37,954 nt of DNA from Planctomycetales bacterium (GTDB lineage: Bacteria; Planctomycetota; Planctomycetia; Pirellulales; Lacipirellulaceae): positions 1-37,954 of the forward strand of contig JAGQOU010000062.1 of NCBI GenBank assembly GCA_020427145.1, given 5' to 3'. Each line of letters opens with the position of its first letter. Position 1 is the stretch's first letter. Shown here piece by piece: positions 18,801 to 25,241 of this stretch. The notes beneath the pieces were generated by a model. It was given only the letters and a program-made list of their open reading frames with translations. It was not told the origin of the DNA and ran no database searches. Both the position numbers and the translations under genes were made by a program.

Positions 18801-21618
18801 AGTAAGCCGCGTTCTTATTCGCTTCCGGCCAATAGTCGTAATCCCGCACCGCCTCGGCCAGCGCGTGATAGACGAAGTACTTCTGCAGGTTGACGCGGTA
18901 TTCGATGTCGTCGCTGGCGCGCCCCAGAACGTACTCCACATAGTCGTGGTCTGAACCGTCGCTGACGGCGCCCTGCGCCTGATAGTCCTGCTGCCGCAGT
19001 GCGTCGTTGGTTTGGTTGATGAGCTTGTAAAGGTTGCCCGGTTCCAACCCGTGGGCGTCGAGGAACCGCTTGTCGTAATCCTCCAGGGCGAAGTTGACGC
19101 CCCAGAAGTCGCCGCGCCATTGGTCGGGGGCTTCGTCGACGCCGTCGATCACGCGGAACTGGAACCAATGCGTATCGGGCGCCGGCACGCCCATCATGTT
19201 CGACAGCAACAAGGTCATCGCTTCGTTGAGCGAGTACGTCAGCGTCGAATGATTGTCGAACCCCTTGCCGGTGGTTAGCGTCTTCCACTTTTCGGCGTAG
19301 GGCTCGCCGTCCTGGTCGAGCGGTTCGAACCAGCTGCCGTCGTTAAACCGGAAACGCATGCTTCGCTTGCCGTCGGTCAGATATCGACCGTTGGCGCCGC
19401 GCAGGCGATACGAGATGTTGTCGTACACCTTGCCGTTGTAGACCATGGCGCCCGACCAGTTGTAGTCAAACCGCCCTTCGGTTCCTTGAGGGATTTCATC
19501 GGCAAAATCATAGGCGATCGCCTCCTCCATATCCTCGGCGCGGGTCAGCAGGTGATACACCGGCAGCGAATTGATTGCGTCCGAATCGGCCACGACGACG
19601 TTGGAGTTGTCGCGATACTCCGGCACGCCGTCGTACACGAAGTACGCGAAGTTAAGCGATGCGTCGTCTTCGTACGGCACGGTGGCCGAAGCGCCCAGCG
19701 TATCGGTCACCACGATCCGGTAGCGCACCAGCGTGCGATGCGCTTGCCCGGGGATCATCGCCGTGAAATACGAGTCGCCGGCCGCCGCGTCGCCCGCGAA
19801 GCCGTTGTCGAGCATGTCGACGGTGGTCCAATTCGCTTCGTCGAAATACTCGGGGTTGGGAATGGGGTCGACGTCGATCCCCGCCACCAACTCGTTGTGC
19901 GACGCCGGCAGTCGCGCCGGGACGTACGCCCCCGGCAGCACGATCTGATACTGCAACTCAACCGACGCGACGCCGTCGGGGTCGGTGACTTTCGCCGACA
20001 CCACTGCCGGAGTCCCCGAGGCGGGACTCTCGGTGTGCTCGACCTGGCGAATCGCCGGCGCCGCGTTGGCGGCAAAGACTTGATTCTGCAGTCCTGGCGT
20101 CGCGCGCGGCTGCGAAACCGTCACGGTGACCGACCGGGCGGACGTGCCGTCATTGTTGGTCGCCGACAGGACGTACGTTGTGGTGGAAGCCGGCGAAACG
20201 ACGATTTGGGTCATCCCGGTGACGTCGCCGATGCCTTCGTTCAGCGATAGTGCGTCGGCGTCCGTGACATTCCACGACAACGTGGTCGACTGACCGAAGA
20301 CGAGCTCCGTGTTGGCGGCGTTAAACGAGTTGATCGTCGGTCCTGCAGCCACCGCGTCGGGGCCAGCTGCATAGCTGCCGGCGATCTCCGCGTCGCCGAG
20401 CGCACGATCGTAAATACGAAACTCGTTGTAGAATCCGTCAAACAGCGGGTCCCCCCACTGCGAGCGGCCGAGCCAGTTGTTCACGTCGTTGAGATCCGAC
20501 AAATCGATTAGCAGCGAGCTGGTCGCGGCAAGTTGGCCATTAACGTACATCCGCTGTTGGTCGGCGGCGCTGTCCCACGCGACCGCGATGTGAACCTCCG
20601 CCCCCTCCGGCGCTCCGGCCACCCAATCCGCCGTGCTTTCAAAGGTCGTGGCGCCGTCTCGGTGCGTCATGCGCAAGCGGCCATTGTTCGCTTCGGGGAT
20701 GAGCGCGATATAGTTTTGGAAGTTGGCGGAACTCGACGAGTCCTCGCCGCCGTCGCTGCTGCCGAAGGAGAAGATCTCGGCCCATGTGCGGTTTCGCGAG
20801 ACGGTGCCCCACCATTCGAACGTCGCGTCGGTTCCTAACCCCGATATAATGCCATTGGGCAGGTCGATATACGCGCCGTTTGTGAACGGCGTCTGATTCG
20901 AATTGGTTCCTGAGTTGTTGGCCGTGACGTCCAGTTGCGTGGAGGTCAGATTGGCGACGCCGCCGGGGTCGACCAGCACGGCGTCGGCACCGCTGACGCT
21001 GTCGACGAGGTTGCCGTTGAAGCTCCAGCGGTGAACCAGATCGTTGAGCGACCCTCCGCCCGGCGGCGGCGGATCGTTGGGCGTCTCCGGGAAGATGGGC
21101 GTTGTATACGAGGGACGCCACGAACTGCCGAGATTGTTGTCGAGCGCCGGGTTAATCAATTCCATCGACGGACCGGCGCCGTCGGGCTGAATCGGCCAGG
21201 GGAAGCTGACGTTGTAGTCGACCTCGTCGATGAGGTTGCCCTGGGCGTCGCGCAACTCGATGTTTTCGCCGTCGCTGTTTAGCCCGCCGCTGTAGGCGCC
21301 CACCGCGGCGACGCCAAACTCGGCCAGCATCGTCGCCGGGTCCTGCGCAACCACGACGTAGCCGCCGGCTGCAATTTGCTGACCGGGGGCGAATGTAAAG
21401 TCCACGCCGTCGGTAAACGCCCAACCGGAAAGATCGACTGCGGTCGACCCGGTGTTATACAGTTCGATGAATTCTTCCAGCTTTGTATTGTCAGCTGGAT
21501 TGTAGTGAATTTCGTTGATGACCACGGCCAGCAATTGCCGCGACTCCAACGTTTCGAACTGCAAGCGACGCTTCCGTGTTCCTGCGCGACGCGACGATGC
21601 GCGACGATGTCCTGCCAT
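15865..21618 (-). CDS. Giant LEPR-XLL-type surface protein with lamin-tail, LamG, CotH and dockerin domains
   Basis: A 1917-residue exported protein. The basic N-terminus runs into FETLESRQLLA, the planctomycetal LEPR-XLL-type signal. Approximate domains, counted from an upstream TTG at 21660 (subtract 14 for the ATG): a lamin-tail domain 46-150 (VVINEIHYNP, DLSGWAFTDG); LamG/concanavalin-like 205-440; an Ig/PKD-like region 440-690; a CotH-like kinase domain about 698-1023, including SYRLRGANGRY, EDYDKRF and the metal-site-like LLFWDTDATWG; three more lamin-tail domains near 1248, 1420 and 1560; and a dockerin repeat pair near 1740 (DYDRSGVVNGGDFLLW, DGDGDGTIGGGDLAVW). The tail of about 130 residues is unassigned. 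The ATG at 21618 is preceded by AGG at -5 to -8; the TTG is unlikely to be used. It may phosphorylate or bind extracellular or envelope targets; the function is unknown. Confidence 0.9.
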   Translation of the reverse strand: MAGHRRASSRRAGTRKRRLQFETLESRQLLAVVINEIHYNPADNTKLEEFIELYNTGSTAVDLSGWAFTDGVDFTFAPGQQIAAGGYVVVAQDPATMLAEFGVAAVGAYSGGLNSDGENIELRDAQGNLIDEVDYNVSFPWPIQPDGAGPSMELINPALDNNLGSSWRPSYTTPIFPETPNDPPPPGGGSLNDLVHRWSFNGNLVDSVSGADAVLVDPGGVANLTSTQLDVTANNSGTNSNQTPFTNGAYIDLPNGIISGLGTDATFEWWGTVSRNRTWAEIFSFGSSDGGEDSSSSANFQNYIALIPEANNGRLRMTHRDGATTFESTADWVAGAPEGAEVHIAVAWDSAADQQRMYVNGQLAATSSLLIDLSDLNDVNNWLGRSQWGDPLFDGFYNEFRIYDRALGDAEIAGSYAAGPDAVAAGPTINSFNAANTELVFGQSTTLSWNVTDADALSLNEGIGDVTGMTQIVVSPASTTTYVLSATNNDGTSARSVTVTVSQPRATPGLQNQVFAANAAPAIRQVEHTESPASGTPAVVSAKVTDPDGVASVELQYQIVLPGAYVPARLPASHNELVAGIDVDPIPNPEYFDEANWTTVDMLDNGFAGDAAAGDSYFTAMIPGQAHRTLVRYRIVVTDTLGASATVPYEDDASLNFAYFVYDGVPEYRDNSNVVVADSDAINSLPVYHLLTRAEDMEEAIAYDFADEIPQGTEGRFDYNWSGAMVYNGKVYDNISYRLRGANGRYLTDGKRSMRFRFNDGSWFEPLDQDGEPYAEKWKTLTTGKGFDNHSTLTYSLNEAMTLLLSNMMGVPAPDTHWFQFRVIDGVDEAPDQWRGDFWGVNFALEDYDKRFLDAHGLEPGNLYKLINQTNDALRQQDYQAQGAVSDGSDHDYVEYVLGRASDDIEYRVNLQKYFVYHALAEAVRDYDYWPEANKNAAYYFEPDYTPENDNLGKLWLLFWDTDATWGPTWNSGKDLVYDAVFDNNDSSYADSLIKPEYYNTLRELRDLIWQPNQLRGMIEELVSNILPLEAADRARWQGAPADAGNYNGLSGAGIVSLSNLVEDMMAFAFTGGVWPYGGDATTGSVGPGGRAAYLDSVLTASGEEALIPNTPTITYVGDPGMAANQLAFQTTAFADPQGANTFGAMQWRISEVSDVSAGLDPNEKFLDEWTSSWDSGPLTAYSTTIAPLATAVTPGATHRARVRFQDNTGRWSHWSDAITFTPTAADNVQLAKDHLRISELHYNPYAALPQYGDDPVDAEEFEFLELINTSATEVIDLTGVQLAGGVTFVFPSSTLLPGQRILVVEDSGNFKSRYGNGLPIAGEWTGALKNSGEELILLGSDGSVIQQFTYSDDWFVRTDGRGSSLEPIDFDGDYNDPANWQASVAFNGTPAAPPLTTIDVLVNEVDANPLVGGNDAIELINTSGATVDLSGWWVSDAALSLLKYQIPGGTMIAAGGFALLTESQFNSGGGANPNDFALSSGGDEVYLLAAAANGKPIRFADVVQFDASAPGVTLGRVPNGATGYGLFPLASPSLGSSNGAHRASDIVISEVQYAPTPPAGGSVITQTQLEYVELYNAGAATVDLSGWTLGGGIAAAFAPGTMLAAGQTLLLVNFNPPNPTLSAQFRAHYGLSASVALYGPYTTSLDDSGAEVKLLAPAVPPAGEPGPVYQLVDRVTYDSQSPWPTAAAGTGQSLTRTAPGAFGDLATSWTASPASPGAVGYVDPGDYDRSGVVNGGDFLLWQRSYGANVTPGTFEGADGDGDGTIGGGDLAVWASHFGSGAASVELATAASQPLTVAALVATDDEPASTELGAALLMSLNSPNVDFESSPAAAEITVQRDYAIESLYGESTPRWQARSPGRVWSDAAISAVAESTAQHRRTRADGPHQHDDGPALPITSEFHGRLQASIPKAWRRS

Positions 21619-22491
21619 CTCAACCTGCTTCCGCGTTCCAGAGTAGGGACTGCAGCGCAAGAGGAGAAATGCGTCGCAGCTTCACTAATCTTTAACATAA
21701 TCGCAGAGCTCGTTTTGTGCGATGAATCCAGGGAGAATTTCGATTTCTGAGGCTCGCCGTGCGGAATCTAGCCAACAATCCTCAGCCAGGAATGAACCAT
21801 TTTGCATTGCCTCGCCGTCGGCTGCGGTGGGCGATTCGGCGCGCTGCCGCTCCCCGCGCCGAATCGCCCGGCGACCCGCAACGCGACGCCAACGCGGGAG
21901 TCCTTAATTCGACCGACTCACTGCCGCACGATTCTCAGGACGAAACGAAATGAAATCGCCAATTGTCAATTCCAAGATTGAGAGCGGACTGCCTTCCCTG
22001 GAAATCTGGCAGCAAAAGCTCTTGTCGAGCTTTGAGTTACTTTGCGGCCATGGGTTCCGGCGGCGCCAGCGATTGCGGAGATTTCTCGCCCCGCCAAATT
22101 CGGCGCGCGAAATAGCGCAAGTAGCGTCTGGCCGACGCCGTCGGCAGCGTCGCAAGCTTGCCCGTGATGCGCCCGCAGGCGCGCCAATCTTATGGCGTCG
22201 CGCGCCGAATACTCGGCAGACGGTTCATGGCCAAGACTGCATCGCCCTGCAACTGCGGGAGTGCGCCGGGCGGCTAACGGCACGCTGCGCCAGCCCGCCG
22301 CTCGCGTCGCGCGAGGCACAGCGTTCGCATGTGCATGGCAACCGGCGGTCGCAGCCATGTGATGCAGGGTGCTTGAATAGCGTACAACGGCGCGAGTCCT
22401 TGGCGGCCGATGGTTGTTTCGTTTGATTCTAAACGTGGCATGTCTCATGACGACACATGGCCTTCTTCTTGGGCTCCTGGGTCCACTCAAT
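21619..22491. other. About 870-base non-coding gap rich in stem-loops
   Basis: No supportable gene is present: frames on both strands translate to arginine-rich sequence without family features. Perfect inverted repeats include 21829-21869 (15-bp arms), GCCGAC-GCC-GTCGGC at 22131-22145, and CTCGCG-TCG-CGCGAG at 22301-22315. It lies downstream of the ArsR-controlled operon and upstream of the giant surface-protein gene, so it should hold that gene's promoter. It may be eroded coding or mobile sequence. Confidence 0.5.
21829..21869. repeat. Perfect 15-bp inverted repeat (stem-loop)
   Basis: Arms GGGCGATTCGGCGCG and CGCGCCGAATCGCCC are exactly complementary and flank an 11-base loop (21844-21854). 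It lies 211 bases upstream of the giant surface-protein start and is the longest perfect stem noticed in the window. No T-tract follows on either side. It could be a terminator-like structure, a protein-binding site or one copy of a dispersed genomic repeat. Confidence 0.8.
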
Positions 22492-23178
22492 TCAGTTGGT
22501 TTGCAGGAGCGTCTGTACCGTAAGCCATGCTCCGCACAGTAAGATTACGCCGCCGGTTCCGAGGCGCGCCCAGCGTTCCGTTTTGCTCACGGCGTTGAAC
22601 GCTTCACCCAGCTTCTTCGATCCCGCCGCGATCAGTACCGAAAATGCAATGACGGGCAGGGCGGTGCCGATTCCATAGAGCAGGGGCAGCAGAATCGTCG
22701 AACCGGTGGAGAGAGAGGCCATCACGTTGCCGAAGAACAGCGCCGCGGACGTGGGACAGAACGCCATGGCGAACAGAATGCCGAGCACGAGCGCCCCCCA
22801 GATTCCCAGGCGGTCGATTCTCTGTTTCACCGAGTCGGAGACGCCGCCCCCTCCAAATTGCAGTTCGATCAGGCCGACCAAAAACATCCCGATGATGACG
22901 AGCGTCGGCCCCAGCAGCAGGTGCATGTACTTCTGCAGGAACAACGACACGCCGGGCGCCGAGAGGGCCGTGCTGACTAGCAGGAACGCCAGGCCCACGT
23001 ACGCGAGGACTCTGCCTGTCGTGTACAACAAGCCGGCCAGCAGAACGTGCCGAGGGCTGTCGACGCGGCGTCCGATGTAGCTGATGGCGGCGATATTCGT
23101 GGCCAGCGGGCAGGGGCTGATCGACGTCAGCACGCCGAGCCAGAGGGCAGAACCGGCGGCCAGCAAGAAGCCAGTCAT
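22492..23178 (-). CDS. arsG: ArsG-family / CcdA-like membrane protein
   Basis: A 228-residue inner-membrane protein with six hydrophobic helices. It resembles the ArsG family (named for efflux of trivalent aminoaryl arsenicals) and the wider CcdA/DsbD-beta group. Two diagnostic cysteines sit in helix 1 (Cys23, SISPCPLAT) and helix 4 (Cys141, MAFCPTSAALFFG), the positions of the CcdA redox pair. Its ATG overlaps the stop codon of the upstream ArsF-type gene by four bases (ATGA), showing translational coupling. It is the last gene of the ArsR-controlled operon. In CcdA relatives the pair passes electrons from cytoplasmic thioredoxin to exported thioredoxin-fold proteins; the operon supplies both types. 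Whether it pumps arsenicals, moves reductant, or both, is not decidable here. Confidence 0.88.
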   Translation of the reverse strand: MTGFLLAAGSALWLGVLTSISPCPLATNIAAISYIGRRVDSPRHVLLAGLLYTTGRVLAYVGLAFLLVSTALSAPGVSLFLQKYMHLLLGPTLVIIGMFLVGLIELQFGGGGVSDSVKQRIDRLGIWGALVLGILFAMAFCPTSAALFFGNVMASLSTGSTILLPLLYGIGTALPVIAFSVLIAAGSKKLGEAFNAVSKTERWARLGTGGVILLCGAWLTVQTLLQTN

Positions 23179-23657
23179 TCCTTCGACTCCTTGGAATTCT
23201 CTCGTTCCCGCTCGGCGTCTTTCTTGGTTTGCTTCAGGAATCGGACAACGGCTTCATGGACGTAGGTGCGGAACTCTTCGGGCTTGCCGACCAGTTGCCA
23301 GACCTTGGGCAAGCTGGTCCAGCACACCGTCTCGCCCTGGTAGACGTTCAGCAAGACAAGCACGGGCGAATCGACGCCGCATGCCTTGGCGAGCTTGGCA
23401 TTTTTCTTGTCCTGAAAATCAACAAAGTGGAATTCGACAGTCCGGGCCTTCGTCTCCTTCTTGAATCCCGTTGTCACCGCATCTTCAGACATCGCGCCAA
23501 TTCGCTTGCAGGTCGGACAGCGGACCGTGCGGTGGAAGTAGATCGCTACGACCTGGTGTTCGGGCGCCTCTTTCGGTTTCGCTTCACCTGCCGCGCCGCC
23601 TGTCGTGACGGCGCCGCTGAGAGCGAACAGGGCCGCAAGAATGGTCGATGTCGCCAT
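23175..23657 (-). CDS. ArsF-family exported thioredoxin-fold protein, copy 1
   Basis: A 160-residue protein with a signal peptide (ILAALFALSGAVTTGG) and one thioredoxin-like domain. The motif RCPTC (Cys47 and Cys50) follows the strand VVAIYFH, as in the ArsF family (nitrophenyl-compound reductase subunit of arsEFG operons). Two more cysteines occur at KACGV and TVCW. The C-terminus is strongly charged. The start is decided by an excellent ribosome-binding site, AAGGAGG, seven bases before the ATG at 23657; a longer frame begins only at a TTG. The stop overlaps the ArsG-family start. It lies 40 bases after the second copy. It likely acts in the periplasm or at the outer face of the membrane as a thiol reductant; the physiological substrate is unknown. 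Confidence 0.88.
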   Translation of the reverse strand: MATSTILAALFALSGAVTTGGAAGEAKPKEAPEHQVVAIYFHRTVRCPTCKRIGAMSEDAVTTGFKKETKARTVEFHFVDFQDKKNAKLAKACGVDSPVLVLLNVYQGETVCWTSLPKVWQLVGKPEEFRTYVHEAVVRFLKQTKKDAERERENSKESKE

Positions 23658-23697
23658 GATTCTCCTCCTTGTTTCGTGCTGGCCCGCTTCGGTCAGG

Positions 23698-24162
23698 TCA
23701 AGAGCCAAGCATGGAGCGGGTTTCGTTCTGGACGTACTCGGTCAACGCCTCGCGGTCTCCCACCAATTCCCAAACTCGCACGAGGTTTCGCCAGTCGACC
23801 TTCTTCCCGTCGGCCGTGCGAACCAGCACCACCGTCGGCGAGACAATTTCGTAATCGGCGGCAAAATGGCTGTTTTCAGGCTGCTCGTAGTTGACGACTT
23901 TCCACAGCACCTTGTCTTGCGCCATTTCCTCGGCAAAGGCGGCTTGGACTGCTTCGTGCGAGTAGTTCTCAATGTTGCGGCACGTGGGGCAACGCATCTC
24001 GCCGTGGAAGTAGTAGACGACAAGGGCGTTGTCTGGCAGTTGTTCAGAGGCGACGTCTGCCTCATCCGCGGTTGGTTCTCGCACTTCGCGTCCGACGAGA
24101 ACCACGACGGCAACAGCCACAAACAGCAGCAGCGTCGCGGCGGTCAGGTTCTTGGCGTTCAT
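23698..24162 (-). CDS. ArsF-family membrane-anchored thioredoxin-fold protein, copy 2
   Basis: A 154-residue paralog of the neighbouring ArsF-type protein. Residues 8-24 form an N-terminal membrane anchor (ATLLLFVAVAVVVLVG), followed by a short linker and a thioredoxin-like domain with RCPTC (Cys58 and Cys61) after VVYYFHGEM. The two copies share the core pattern YFH...RCPTC, the cis-Pro-side strand (SPTVVLV here, SPVLVLL in copy 1) and the W..L..VW.LVG segment, but differ in anchoring and tails. The ATG at 24162 has GGAAGGA nine bases upstream; a GTG at 24168 is possible but too close to that site. It lies 20 bases after the ProC-like gene, inside the operon. It is probably displayed on the outer face of the inner membrane. 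Confidence 0.87.
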   Translation of the reverse strand: MNAKNLTAATLLLFVAVAVVVLVGREVREPTADEADVASEQLPDNALVVYYFHGEMRCPTCRNIENYSHEAVQAAFAEEMAQDKVLWKVVNYEQPENSHFAADYEIVSPTVVLVRTADGKKVDWRNLVRVWELVGDREALTEYVQNETRSMLGS

Positions 24163-24182
24163 CCGCACTATTCCTTCCCAAA

Positions 24183-24962
24183 TTAGGGGTGGATCTTCTC
24201 AAACAGAGCCGTCAATCGGCCGCGGTATGCAGCGCGGAGTTCCGGCTCAAAGTCCGCTAGCGGCTTCACGGGGATCAAGTCGGCAACCTCGTCCGACTTC
24301 ATTCCTGCGGAGGCGAGCATGTCGAGTGCGCCGACAGTCATCGCACAAAGTGCCCGCCGGGCGCTGTCCTGCTGCAAGCCAAACTCGATGGCCAGCGATT
24401 CAAGTTCGAGCCACTGCGGCCAGAAGTAGGTGGGGCCCATGGCGGCGAGAATGGCATACGCCTCGAGCGTCTCCTCTTCGACCTCCGGCAGCTCGCCTAG
24501 GGGCGCCAGTATCGAGCGAATCAATTGGCGGTCGGCGTCGTTGAGCTCGTCGCCCCATGCAATCGGATTGAAGCCACGACCGACCAGCGAAGGTGCATTC
24601 GGGATGAGTCGAGCCAACCGGCCAAAGCCGCCGAGCATGCTCCGTAGCTTGGCTAGCGTGATTTTTGGCGCCAACGACACGGCGACGGCGCCCTCCCTCA
24701 GCTGACCTGCGATTGGGGCGGCGGCTTCCGGCACTTGGGGAGGATGGACCGCCAGAAAGACGACTGTTTGTTTGGCGACCTCGGTTGCTTCGCCGCGGAC
24801 CAGCGGCGTGCTGGGGGCGGCGGTCTGCAAAGCGACAAAGGCCGCATCATCGGGCTCGCACACCGCGACCTGCGCGAAGTCTACTCCGGCGCAACGCCAA
24901 CCGCCCAGCAGGATGCGGGCGATGCGGCCGCCGCCAATGATACCTATCGATGGATGGGACAT
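24183..24962 (-). CDS. Divergent ProC-like (pyrroline-5-carboxylate reductase family) oxidoreductase
   Basis: A 259-residue cytoplasmic NAD(P)-binding protein. The Rossmann fold starts at SIGIIGGGRIA, followed by VVFLAVHPPQV, where true ProC proteins have AVKPQ. The all-helical C-terminal domain is recognisable (AAMGPTYFW, SARRALCAMTVGALDMLASAG), but the proline-site loop that reads PGGTT in ProC is replaced by IPVKPLADFE. These changes argue against pyrroline-5-carboxylate as substrate. A strong AGGAGG lies seven bases before the ATG. It is in the operon between the small thioredoxin and the ArsF-type genes, so a redox role with metalloids, thiols or nitro/imine compounds is more likely; this is inference. 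Confidence 0.85.
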   Translation of the reverse strand: MSHPSIGIIGGGRIARILLGGWRCAGVDFAQVAVCEPDDAAFVALQTAAPSTPLVRGEATEVAKQTVVFLAVHPPQVPEAAAPIAGQLREGAVAVSLAPKITLAKLRSMLGGFGRLARLIPNAPSLVGRGFNPIAWGDELNDADRQLIRSILAPLGELPEVEEETLEAYAILAAMGPTYFWPQWLELESLAIEFGLQQDSARRALCAMTVGALDMLASAGMKSDEVADLIPVKPLADFEPELRAAYRGRLTALFEKIHP

Positions 24963-24992
24963 GATCGACCCTCCTGTTAGCCAGTCGGCAGG

Positions 24993-25229
24993 CTATTGCG
25001 GCAGGACAGCTTTGATCTCCGCCGGCGTGGCGACTTTGCCGACGATCTTCACTTCACCGTTGACTGCCAACGCGGGCGTGGACATGACGCCGAACTTGAC
25101 GATCTCGTTGATGTCCTCAATCTTCTGGACATCTGCTTCGACGCCCAATTCTTTTAGAGCTGCTTCGACGTTTGCTTTCAGCGAAGCGCACTTCTTGCAG
25201 CCGGTGCCGAGGACTTGGATGGTGGTCAT
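24993..25229 (-). CDS. Small thioredoxin-family protein (TM0996/MTH895 type), ArsE-like
   Basis: A 78-residue cytoplasmic glutaredoxin-like redox protein. The active site GTGCKKC (Cys11 and Cys14) follows the first strand, and the cis-Pro region reads VMSTPALAVNG, as in the small redox-active disulfide protein family. Its ribosome-binding site (AGGAG) overlaps the stop codon of the permease gene 12 bases upstream, implying translational coupling. In arsEFG-type operons a small partner protein precedes ArsF; this protein could fill that place, but I cannot confirm identity with ArsE. It likely receives electrons from thioredoxin reductase or thiols and passes them to an operon partner. Confidence 0.9.
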   Translation of the reverse strand: MTTIQVLGTGCKKCASLKANVEAALKELGVEADVQKIEDINEIVKFGVMSTPALAVNGEVKIVGKVATPAEIKAVLPQ

Positions 25230-25241
25230 CGTGCGGATCTC

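Noticed and set aside
17575..18954. A plus-strand open frame of about 459 codons opposite the giant surface-protein gene
   Set aside because: Low-complexity Arg/Gly/Val composition and no motif; the minus-strand frame contains lamin-tail and CotH patterns.
22270..22320. Sequence resembling an integron attC site (GGCTAACGG near GC-rich dyads)
   Set aside because: Only one half of the core-site pair is present, with no matching complementary core and no integrase or cassette array.
21950..22490. Two opposing frames of 158 and 174 codons in the gap after the ArsG-family gene
   Set aside because: Both are Arg/Ala-rich with no signal peptide, domain or ribosome-binding site, and they overlap each other; more likely non-coding or eroded sequence.
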